Position numbers and translations under genes: made by a program. Shown one piece after another: positions 24,602-32,976 of a stretch of DNA of 64,000 nt. The stretch spans positions 379,501 to 443,500 of the forward strand of contig NW_026731788.1 in NCBI RefSeq assembly GCF_028476545.1. The letters are read 5' to 3'. Under the pieces are notes generated by a model. That model worked only from the letters and a program-made list of their open reading frames with translations, made no database searches and was not told the DNA's origin. This DNA is from Physella acuta (Eukaryota; Mollusca; Gastropoda; Physidae). Every line of letters begins with the position of its first letter. The first letter of the stretch is position 1.

Positions 24602-26564
24602 TTGGTAATACGAATATGGTAAGTGGTGTGATCATAGACACCAAACACAAACGAAACTTTAAGGTTAGACCCGACCCTTGTTTTTTATCACAAAATTATT
24701 GTCCGATGAAATATGTTTAACACTCATTCCAATAGTAGCAGCATTTAGCAATCTAACCCGAACGTTTCATACATTTACAAACAACTGTTTTCCTTTGATT
24801 GCGAATCATGTCAGTACCCCTCCCCCCCCCCCCCCGTCAAATTTTCTTAATTCTTTATTGAACAGCTCCTATTTTCGAACGGGTGCTACATCTCTGATTG
24901 CCCACAAGGCTTCGTAACCAATACCTCAATCAATGGGCCGACCACTTATGCTCACTCTGGTGCTGTGACCTTTTTCTATAACCAATTGGCAAAGCGTTGT
25001 TTTCTAGCAATTAAAAGTTTATGTCACGCTCTATCTAAGGAGTGCTAGGTACAAATCTAGAAGACACCGTAGAAGCCATCCACGACCTCCCCCTCCATCG
25101 TTATGCTAGGGACTTAATAATCTGTGCTTTTCTGTAGTAGTTCTGTTTAATCCTGGAGATCCTTCATACTTCATTTTGTTCTAAGTTGTAATACGCTTTT
25201 ATCCTACTCTCACTGGTCAGGTGTAGCAGTTTAATATGTGAACGTTCAAATGTGTTTTCACAGGCCACTATACAAGTGGCTAAAATTGGCGTCTTCCTGT
25301 TCATCGTCTTCCTGGTGGTGATGGCGTATGGCAACACCTACAACATCTCGCCCACCAACCACCTGTTTGTCACCTTGTTGTCTGGCCTGGTGCCTTTGTT
25401 GATGAGAGACGTCTTCTGCTTGACTAAAGGCTCTAGAGTGGATACTGTCAACACTGACCACTACAGGTAAGTCAACACTGACCACTACAGGTAAGTCAGC
25501 ACTGACCACTACAGCTAAGTCAACACTGACCACTACAGGTAGGTCAACACTGACCACTACAGTTAAGTCAACACTGACCACTACAGGTAAGTCAACACTG
25601 ACCACTAGAGTTAAGTCAACACTGACCACGTAAGTCAACACTGGCCACTACAGGTAAGTCAACACTGACCACTACAGGTAAGTCAACACTGACCACTACA
25701 GGTAAGTCAACAATGGCCACTACAGGTAAGTCAACACTGACCACTACAGTTAAGTCAACACTGACCACGTAAGTCAACACTGGCCACTACAGGTAAGTCA
25801 ACACTGACCACTACAGGTAAGTCAAGACTGACCACTACAGGTAGGTCAACACTGACCACTACAGCTAAGTCAACACTGACCACTACAGCTAAGTCAACAC
25901 TGACCACTACAGGTAAGTCAACACTGACCACTACAGGTTAGTCAACACTGACCACTACAGTTAAGTCAACAATGGCCACTACAGGTAAGTCAACACTGAC
26001 TACTACAGCTAAGTCAACACTGACCACTACAGGTAAGTCAACAATGGCCACTACAGGTAAGTCAACACTGACCACTATAGTTGACTGACTACTTACCACT
26101 ACGGGGAATTTTAACAGGATGAGTAAATCTCGTAAAAAATTTCAGATAGTCTAAACAAAACATTTATTAATAAGTCCAACTATTGTAGACAAACTCCACA
26201 CCTAAAATTAAGACTTTGAACAGGTCAAGCAACTACAGGTAGCACAAACAATAAAATCAACGTGGAAAATACTAAATCACAAGTAAAATACGTTAGCTTA
26301 CTGTCAATCTGAAATATACAACGTTTTAAAATATATCTACATATCCTCAGATTTCAAGTTCAGCTGATTGAAAAAATGAAAACTTTCAAACAGTCCTGGG
26401 TAGTCGAGGATATGTCACTGGAACAAGTGGTTAGCAGTTCCAACAATCAAAACCACAATTTTAACCTAAGTATCGACCAGGCGTCAAAAGACACGTTCAT
26501 ATCCATTTTTAGTACAAATAATACCACACTTAACCCTAGCAATCACGCTATCGAGATATTTTAA
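13235..26564 (+). CDS. G2: complete 10-exon multipass membrane protein, 856 aa, unrecognised family
   Basis: Exons: 13235-13494, 15626-15819, 17770-17881, 20258-20401, 21121-21189, 21720-21942, 22286-23225, 23773-23984, 25264-25466, 26351-26564, all with GT-AG borders. Joined they give 2571 nt, open to the final stop. Layout: signal peptide (residues 1-24, ending VCWA); extracellular part with N-glycosylation-type sites to about residue 205; helix 1 at about 212-232; exon 6 cytoplasmic or linker region; exon 7 (335-647) with a Cys-rich start and five or six helices; exon 8 with FFFHCCTMDCAG; exon 9 (719-785) with two helices; hydrophilic tail to 856. I chose the ATG at 13235 because the start then lines up with G3; an in-frame ATG at 13226 would add three residues. 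Function is unknown; a transporter, channel or receptor role would be a guess from topology. It is the most diverged of the set, and its tail lacks the DLILDL motif of G3 and G4. Confidence 0.85.
13994..14930 (+). mobile_element. Q-type element in G2 intron 1
   Basis: CTAGCCGTCCCAGCCAGGCC head, a long A-rich AACCAACCACAAACA-type array (14100-14560), then two units of about 150 nt with AACGTAGGCGCCAAACC and TAGCGCTCACATGATAG followed by GGCGCCGGCGGACGCGCCTG. Non-coding. Confidence 0.6.
15626..15819 (+). CDS. G2 exon 2
   Basis: 194 nt, the same length as in G3 and G4. It starts after TTGCAG and encodes WFRTQGDGSSQLLVV, then FYYGLLK, and ends RDYLLQG. The donor is CAGG|GTTAGT, phase 1. A short 26-nt tandem repeat follows within 15 nt of the donor (15832-15890). 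Confidence 0.85.
15832..15890 (+). repeat. Short tandem repeat just inside G2 intron 2
   Basis: Two and a half copies of a unit of about 26 nt containing ATCAGTATTG/GTTACCTGGG begin about 13 nt after the exon 2 donor. Confidence 0.6.
17770..17881 (+). CDS. G2 exon 3 (diverged)
   Basis: 112 nt, exactly the length of exon 3 in G3 and G4, with the same phases (1 in, 2 out). It is strongly diverged but keeps the frame: DFGVG at the start, VQICNS in place of VEICTA, and GLGRMVYR at the end in place of GWGRLVYR. The donor CTACAG|GTGAGT is the first unit of a degenerate 28-nt tandem repeat. Confidence 0.75.
17858..17999 (+). repeat. Degenerate junction repeat at the G2 exon 3 donor
   Basis: Five units of 26-31 nt. 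The first consists of the last 24 nt of exon 3 plus the donor GTGAG. Later units keep the TGGATTGGG-like exon end and a donor-like end (TTAAG, GTGAG, GTACG). The degeneracy suggests an old array. Confidence 0.65.
18185..20085 (+). repeat. 1.9-kb minisatellite in G2 intron 3
   Basis: The array has a 27-nt unit (GTTTGTAACTGTG followed by TTTGTTACCATTGT) in its first third and mixes a 23-nt deletion form (TGTGTTGCCATTGT) with a 27-nt CTACCAGTGT form in the rest. It ends about 170 nt before exon 4. Just upstream, two copies of a 28-nt unit lie at about 18109-18162. Both strands show long open frames only because the unit lacks stops. Confidence 0.95.
20258..20401 (+). CDS. G2 exon 4 (first membrane helix)
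   Basis: 144 nt, the same as in G3 and G4. Encodes CCGYDAKKKLQCNDV, then a hydrophobic helix (IIGVVMTVLIFLYIPFVIP) and QSQR. The acceptor is TTCACCAG and the donor AAAG|GTAAAT, phase 2. Confidence 0.85.
21121..21189 (+). CDS. G2 exon 5
   Basis: 69 nt, three codons shorter than in G3 and G4. Encodes YQTFYYTPADNMTVLIDL, matching YNTYCYFPADNLTFKIV in G4. The acceptor is TTTCTAG and the donor ACGTT|GTAAGT, phase 2. Confidence 0.8.
21237..21345 (+). mobile_element. tRNA-like SINE head fragment
   Basis: GCGGCAGAGCGCGCGCTTG resembles an A-box region, and TGGGTTCGATACGGTA a B box. Decayed; lies in G2 intron 5. S-family-like body motifs follow weakly at 21430-21560. Confidence 0.4.
21720..21942 (+). 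CDS. G2 exon 6
   Basis: 223 nt. Encodes a basic, hydrophilic segment ending VNMDNLLVEGGATIHFSREL then FNAFVPCE. The NMDxLLVEGG core is shared with G3 and G4. The donor is TGTGAG|GTAAAT, phase 0. Confidence 0.85.
22058..22107 (+). repeat. Two-copy repeat in G2 intron 6
   Basis: GGTATTCTGTGGGTGTGC occurs twice, 25 nt apart, about 120 nt after the exon 6 donor. Confidence 0.7.
22286..23225 (+). CDS. G2 exon 7 (main transmembrane exon)
   Basis: 940 nt. Begins with a Cys cluster (CCDWPTCGTCCC) and then carries hydrophobic segments around VMTVLALPSFPFMYYMA, VGVAAFMYVIHFVIVII, VPFLIVTVLLIPFYIVFI, a long one containing IGVNFLVNVMVMLVITAVVE, and ILPVVIVFCMYFRDAYRRVE. The end is TNKVFKVV. The acceptor is TTTTAACAG and the donor CCCAG|GTAAAG, phase 1. 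No stop interrupts it. Confidence 0.9.
23773..23984 (+). CDS. G2 exon 8
   Basis: 212 nt. Encodes HGTIRLHQNQPLLFI, then FLHMSEKFFFHCCTMDCAGS and PGPIVESYVK. The acceptor is a NAGNAG pair (CAG|CAG), so a start at 23776 is equally possible and drops one alanine. The donor TTAAG|GTAACA is followed by two further copies of the same exon end and donor. Confidence 0.88.
23952..24092 (+). repeat. Tandem copies of the G2 exon 8 end and donor
   Basis: After the true donor (23984|23985) come a 40-nt unit ending at 24024 and a 35-nt unit ending at 24059. Each repeats TCCTGGTCCTA, an AGAGxGCTATGTTA exon end and a GTAACA donor; a third, decayed copy follows. Splicing at 24059 adds 75 nt and stays in frame with no stop. 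Confidence 0.88.
24163..24598 (+). mobile_element. Q-type element fragment in G2 intron 8
   Basis: Two units (AACTAACGTAGGCGCCAAGG, AACGAACGTAGGTGCCATAG) and a tail with AAAGTTTCATGGCGATGGAA, ACAGACAGACATACATTG and a (TA)n run at 24520-24598. Confidence 0.62.
25264..25466 (+). CDS. G2 exon 9 (two helices)
   Basis: 203 nt. Encodes ATIQVAKIGVFLFIVFLVV, MAYGNTYNISPTNHLFVTL and LSGLVPLLMRDVFCL, ending VDTVNTDHYR. The donor CTACAG|GTAAGT is the first of 27 tandem copies of the same junction. Confidence 0.9.
25447..26084 (+). repeat. 27-unit array of the G2 exon 9 splice donor
   Basis: The unit is 24 nt: the last 20 nt of exon 9 (GTCAACACTGACCACTACAG) plus GTAA. I count 27 units, two of them short. 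About 13 keep a perfect CAG|GTAAGT donor and several more keep GTAGGT, GTTAGT or CAC|GTAAGT. In the exon 9 frame, reading past the first donor meets TAA at once. Confidence 0.95.
26351..26564 (+). CDS. G2 exon 10 (C-terminal tail)
   Basis: Acceptor ATCCTCAG. Encodes RFQVQLIEKMKTFKQSWVVE (compare FEAQLKEKIETFGQSWDV in G4), then a Ser/Asn-rich tail to the stop at 26562-26564. An ATTAAA hexamer near 26712 could serve polyadenylation, but I cannot confirm it. Confidence 0.8.
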
Positions 26565-26938
26565 ATCGTACTCCAATTTTAACGTGTTTACAGGAAAATA
26601 TAGAAAGTTGCTCCACGCAGAACGTTATGCAATCCTAGCATTTTTTTTTTTTGTGAATGTTTTTTTTCTAATTATTGCAACAAGTTGAAATGATGTTGTT
26701 AGGAGTAGGCATTAAATACGCAAACATACAAAGCATGCATGCAAACAATGCAGTAAAGATTGACGTATTGTAACTTTCATACCATCTTGCATAAGCCGTG
26801 TATGTATATATATAATGTATATAAACCTATATACAGTGATGGGCTGGGGAAAATTCCCGATGAGCCCCTAGAAACGGTTCTATAGGGTGGCGGGTAAAAG
26901 ATAGGACAGTCTGGTTCTAAGGAAGCGATTACAGGGGG

Positions 26939-26990
26939 TGGGGGGGGGGGGGGGTGGGGGGGGGGGGGGGTGGGGGAGGGGGGGGCTGGT
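26939..26990 (+). repeat. Poly-G tract
   Basis: Runs of 5 to 14 G separated by single T or A. Strong G-quadruplex potential if single-stranded. Confidence 0.9.
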
Positions 26991-27059
26991 AGGATGGTAA
27001 AGACAAATTACTCACGCTAGAGATTTCAAGGCACCTGGACATAGTGCTGATCCCATTGT

Positions 27060-27435
27060 CACTGTAAATTTAGCCGGAAAAAATTTTAGAACTTTAACAG
27101 GTACAAACTTTAAACGAAACGGAACTTTATTCGGAACGGGCATTTTAACTTAATCCGGACATAAAACCGGAAATAAAAATGTAGTTTGAAACGATGTGCA
27201 ACCTGAAACGAAATTAAAAGCGGAAACGTAAATTTATCCGGATACGGACATTTTAAACCGGAAACGAAATTTAACCGGAAACAGATCGTTATCCGGAGAC
27301 GAAATTTTGCTCAAATTGCAATTTAACCGCAACCTAAAATTTAATCGGAGACTTAATGGAATGAAAGTTTAAAGAAAACGAAACTTTATTCGGAACCTGT
27401 ATTTTAGCCTGATACGGAAATAAAACCCGAAATAA
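27060..27435 (+). repeat. Degenerate CCGGAAAC-containing tandem repeat
   Basis: The motif (A/C)CCGGAAAC or its variants recurs roughly every 20 nt, alternating with AAATTTAA or ATTTTAA. The units are too diverged to align cleanly by eye. I do not recognise the family. Confidence 0.6.
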
Positions 27436-28198
27436 AGCAAACCCTAACCGTCTCAAAATACTAACGCTTTTTTTGGGGTTTTTTTTTTTTTTGGTATCTT
27501 CATGCACGTCTAAAATTAACCATATGAATCAGGCATTTAATTTTTTGTCTAGGTTTTCAATGACATTATTGTTATTATGTATCCATTTTAGCATTTGATG
27601 TTTTAAATTTCACAAGCTGACCCTCGACGTAGCATACGCCGTATATAGTTGTTATTTTCTATTTATAAACAATTCATAATTTGTGAATTCGACACTACCC
27701 CCCACCGCCCTGCCTCCCCCACCCCCACTCCTCCACCCCCCCCCCCCCCCCCCCCGTTTACAGACGACAATGAAAATATCAAGCAGAACTTGTTATCTGC
27801 CCTTAGTTTCAAATCGTTTAAAAACTAAATTATCTGCCCCTAGAAGCCGTCACTTATACGAACAGAACCGGCTCTACTATTGTAAACATTCGGGGTGAAC
27901 CACAGCTCACCTGACAGGTGGGGATGAGGATGGTGGCTAATATGCGTGGTGTCTGCTATGGTCCCCATGAAGAGAATTGTATATATAGATTACTAATTCT
28001 TTAAAAAACTACTTAAAAATCGTATTTTTTAAATATATATATATATATATATATATATGATATAATTTGATTAGCAAGCATATAACTTTATAAAACAAGC
28101 ACTTTTATCCCTGATACTACATTTTTTTGTCAATGTTTTTGTCAATGTTTTTTGCTAACAAATAAATCAACATTATATTGAGTTGGTGTGGTCGCTGG

Positions 28199-28643
<445 letters not shown>

Positions 28644-30966
28644 GTGAAGCTTACATCTTACCTGATAATCTGAGTACACCGAACTGTGATGTTTACCTAT
28701 ATCAACACAGCTTGAACAAGAACAGAAGAAATTATCCGCTCATATGCCGAGGTCGCTGAAACAGGTGAAGAATTCGTCATCGCCCCTTCTAAAACACATC
28801 CACACACACAAACACATACACGTGTATTAGAAATAGTAACATTTATATGACATAAATGTGAGTCGATATGCATCAAGTAAATTGGCATGGGCCCTTATTT
28901 AAAACTGTCTTTGGAAACCACCATAGCTCTGTTATAACCATTAATTATTATTATACATAAAACTAAAGCCAGTAAAGTAAATCCAGATATAACAGTCCAA
29001 TGTACTTATGCAATCTAAACAAGTAGAAAATGTGCATCAGCTAAATGCACTAGTAGCCATGTCATCTGACGGCCCAAGCAGTTTTAGTGGCTGACGATGA
29101 CCACTTAGCACATCCTTCCTTTGTGTAGACCTACCGCTTAACCTGACTGTGGCTGGAGTTGTCGGTGGTGATATATTTCTTCGCTGTGGGTGCATTCAGC
29201 GGCCATGTTATAACACTGTGTGCAACTATGAACCTTCTAGAGTCTAGACCCTGCCAATAATAAACTGACACGTCAACCAACTTCTCCAGTTGAACGTTGT
29301 ATTGTGGTGTAGACAACACATCTCTTGTGATGTGTACATCATCCTCATGTTATGTGCACGTCACCTTCTGATGATGTGAAGACATGCACCCTACACACCA
29401 TAGACTAGACAACCACACCGCCCTGGATGTTACGTCTGTATGTAAGCTGTCATCGCTAAGCTCACTTTAAGTTCTGTTCGTTGGCTAGTTCAAGTACCCT
29501 AACAATCTTCGGTGATTCAGGAATAGTCAGGGTACTTTTCAACCAATCTCACATTACTTAACTAACGTGTTTGTATCGCAAACTCTTACAATTTTCTATA
29601 AAGTCTTAAGGCTTTGTTGTTATTTACATTGAGCGATGAATGTCCTCTACTGCCTGTAACATGTTTATTTAATGTTCGTACGTCAACTAGAGCGACTGCC
29701 CTTTAACCAAAACATGTACACACTGTGTAGACAATTGATCTCTGTTCTCTGACACATGTCGTTTGCAGTAGGAACATATTGGTTTAAACTATACACTAGC
29801 AACTACTTAAAAGTATCAATTTAACACTGATATTTTGAAGTAAGAGTTGATCACGTGATATTTATAATGATGAACGTAAGAAAAATGTGTTTTATTATTT
29901 GTTTTATTTACACTGAAATTGTATGTAAACAAATGGTAAATAGTTGGTAAAAAGTCAACTATTAAGCAAAAAGAATGATGAACAAAAAGTGTTAAACAAT
30001 CAAATAGTAAATAATCGAATGTAACAATCAAATGGTAAACAATTGAATGGTAAACAATTCATGGTTTAACAAATGGAAAAAAGTTGCTGTAAATTAGCAC
30101 AAAAGAGAAAAGCACAGGTGCAGGTGTAAATCATTTTTGACTTAATTTTCTGACTTATGTTGATATTACATGATGACATCACACAACACAGATTTCAACT
30201 GAAAAATGCTACAACAAAATTCATTACACTAAGTTGCTAGGGGAGGTAATCGTATCTGACTTAAACTTTGTTAAATTTCAAGAGTTATTTTTCTTTAATA
30301 TAAACGTCCATTTACATCTCATTAGATGATTAGATGAATGACTAAAAATTTCCTAGATTATTCTATCAAATGAATTACAGTTTATGTTATTTAAATTTTT
30401 ATCTACTGTTGGGGAAAAATGTTTCACTTTAAGAGACTATTGCGAATATGACAGAGGTAGGTCAAAGTCTGGTGTTCGGACAAACTAGTTTAGTGGAAGA
30501 AACCAAATATTGCAGTCACTTTCCTCAATGATCGCAGTGATTTACATGATAAAGCGACTTAGTAAACACTTTTTAAAACAGATGTGCTAAAATATTGCAT
30601 TAAAAAATACATTAATCTTGTAGTTAAAAAATTAATTGTATGTACAAAGTCTGTAACACAATTAGGGTTAATTTAATAAATATTTTCTTTAGGACATTTT
30701 TATCCGGGGGGGGGGGGTACTTAAAACCTTCGTAGGCGGGACGCACTGTAATTTCTGCTGGGTGAGGAAGTGGTGACAGACACTGGTGTAAGTTTATAAT
30801 ACTTTCTATATTATTTTTTCCCATTTCGTTCTGGGGTCGGAGGACCGGCTTCAGTAGCAGGGGAAAGGGAAAGGGGGGGGGGGGATGTGGGGGGGAGCCA
30901 TTAATACCTTTTTCCTAAATATATAATTGTGTTTATTTCAAAATTGTGTAAGTTCCCTTTCAAACG

Positions 30967-31205
30967 TGGCGGTCCACGGGGCAGGTTAAGTAGAGTTCCG
31001 CTGTTTATGTGACCTCGACGTATGAAGGGATAGTGTGGTCAACACTATGCCCAGCCGCTTCTACTTGGCCTAACCTAAGTTTGGTACCCATTAGAGCTGG
31101 GTTAACTCAGTAAAGTCCTATGATTCTAGTCAGGGACCCAAACTCGAGACTTTAAGTGTTAGTAGAAGAACGCTCCACCGTTCGACTACACCATTCCGAT
31201 TAATT
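30967..31205 (-). mobile_element. tRNA-derived SINE, diverged (S family)
   Basis: Shares the body of the 34655-34925 SINE: TGACCTCG, TATGAAG, TAGTGTGGTC, ACTATGCCCAGCCGC, TACCCAT and AGAGCTGGGT. It ends in a decayed tRNA-like head on the minus strand. Confidence 0.65.
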
Positions 31206-31671
31206 TCAAGATTAGCATAGAAAAAAAGTTTTATAGCACATACATAAAGTTGTTCAGAATATAAAACTATGGCACAAATAAACATAAAAAATGTGACCTT
31301 TGATTGAGTGTTGAAAGAAATAAGTTTTAACGAAATCTTACATCTATGATCGGAGCAATAAAAAACAGTAATTGACCTTTGACACTGAAGACCATTAGGA
31401 TGAGCTCTGACCTTTAACCTGACGTCTTAATTCTAAGTGTGATCAAAGTCTTGTTTGTCAATGGTTGACATTTACTCCCTGAGATTTCGGAGAGTGACCC
31501 GAATCTTCTCATAAAGCTGGGGAAGGCGTGTCGACTCGTGCACTCAAACCAGTACAACAGAATACTTAGAAAACAACACGTCGATGAGTCATAAAACCAA
31601 CAATGCCATGATGAGAAATTTGACACATGTTTGATGACATAATTAAAAGAGAGAAAACATTTAGCTGAGAT

Positions 31672-31853
31672 CAGTGTTTTCTTCCAGACTTTTTTCTCCG
31701 GGGTGGGGGGGGGGGGCACTTGTAATTTATTTTTATTTTTTGGGGGGGGGGGGGGAGGGGGGCGGACATTGGTAAAAGTATATGTTTTCTATAAAAAATT
31801 CCATCTCGTTCGGGGGCGAGGGGGGTGGGGGCGGTAGACTGGAAGAAACTCTT
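31672..31853. mobile_element. hAT-type MITE, TTTCTTCCAG termini
   Basis: Starts CAGTGTTTTCTTCCAG and ends CTGGAAGAAACTCTT. The flanks are GCTGAGAT and GCTGATAT, a 7-of-8 target duplication. The interior is poly-G rich with no coding capacity. It is the same family as the copy at 8361-8561. Confidence 0.75.
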
Positions 31854-32217
31854 GCTGATATGCAAAAATTATTCATAAATCACGACACAAGATGATGTTG
31901 AGAATCAAACATGAACGTTAAAGGGTAAGGATTTAGCGAAGAAAAATAGTTCATCTTTAGTTCACATTATAAGACATACAATTTTTTTAAACAAGGTATA
32001 AATCCAATGTTCTGTGTGTGTGACGATGGACTGGGGTCGAAACACTCAGAATACGACTTTGTTTGTTAGACTAGGGTCAAGCACGGTAAAATTGCCTTAT
32101 ATGTCTGAAAAGCTTATATTCCTGTTCTCATCTAGAGATTGCTGCCTCCGCCTAGTTCCGGGCCATCCAAGTTTTACTTGCTGCTGGTGTTGGCATTTTC
32201 TTGTACAATAATGTCTG

Positions 32218-32640
32218 GACAGGCACCTGTCTTGAGCTGTCCTATGAGCTGTCCTATGAGCTGTCATGTGGTGCTGTCCTATGAGCTGTCTTGTTAGCTG
32301 TCTTGAGCTGTCCTATGAGCTGTCCTGTGGTGCTGTCAAGTTTATAGCTGTCCTATGAGCTGTCATGTGGTGCTGTCCTATGAGCTGTCTTGTTAGCTGT
32401 CTTGAGCTGTCCTATGAGCTGTCCTGTGGTGCTGTCAAGTTTATAGCTGTCCTATGAGCTGTCATGTGGTGCTGTCCTATGAGCTGTCTTGTTAGCTGTC
32501 TTGAGCTGTCCTATGAGCTGTCCTGTGGTGCTGTCAAGTTTATAGCTGTCCTATGAGCTGTCTTGAGCTGTCCTATGAGCTGTCCTATGAGCTGTCCTGA
32601 GATCTGTCATTTGGTGCTGTCAAGTTTATAGCTGTCCTGT
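32218..32640 (-). repeat. Minisatellite immediately after the G3 stop codon
   Basis: Units contain AGCTGTCCTATG and AGCTGTC(C/T)TG, with a higher-order period of about 118 nt (TCAAGTTTATAGCTGTCC recurs). It starts about 12 nt beyond the G3 stop, so it is probably 3' UTR. Confidence 0.88.
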
Positions 32641-32651
32641 GTGTTCTGTGT

Positions 32652-32976
32652 TCAGACTATAGTTTCACTTGAGCTCTTCCCCTTGACCAGCTTCCCCAAC
32701 CTCCCCTTCCCCCTCTCCTCATTGAACCCCCTCGACTCCTCACTGTCCGAGCGAGCCCTCGAGAAGTACCTGTTCCTCCTGGCCAGCTCAGCCTCATCCT
32801 CTTCCACGTCCTCAGACGGGGTCAGGTCTAGAATTAGGTCAAGGTTGACCTCGTCAGACGTGCTCATGTCTGCTGCACTTTTGACTAGAGGCACCGGTCG
32901 ATCTCTGAGATCGATATCTACAGCGTCCAGTGATTGACCGAAAGATTCGATTTTATCTTTTAGCTGAGCTTCGAAC
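32652..32976 (-). CDS. G3 exon 10 (C-terminal tail)
   Basis: Acceptor TTGTCCAG. Encodes RFEAQLKDKIESFGQSLDAV, then an acidic tail with LDLILDLTPSEDVEEDEAEL and an Arg/Ser/Glu-rich end to the stop at 32652-32654. The FEAQLKxKIExFGQS start and the DLILDL motif are shared with G4. Confidence 0.9.

Noticed and set aside
25258-25641. 127-codon minus-strand frame with a VVVSVDLP repeat
   Set aside because: It is antisense to the G2 exon 9 donor array; the repeat unit explains it.
25447-26084. CRISPR-like direct repeat array (also 44142-44398 and 45613-46380)
   Set aside because: The repeats are head to tail with no unique spacers, there are no cas genes, and the sequence is eukaryotic. Each unit is explained by a splice junction.
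26939-26990. G-rich tract as a regulatory G-quadruplex
   Set aside because: Poly-G and poly-C runs are common in the MITEs and spacers of this window, so nothing sets this one apart as functional.
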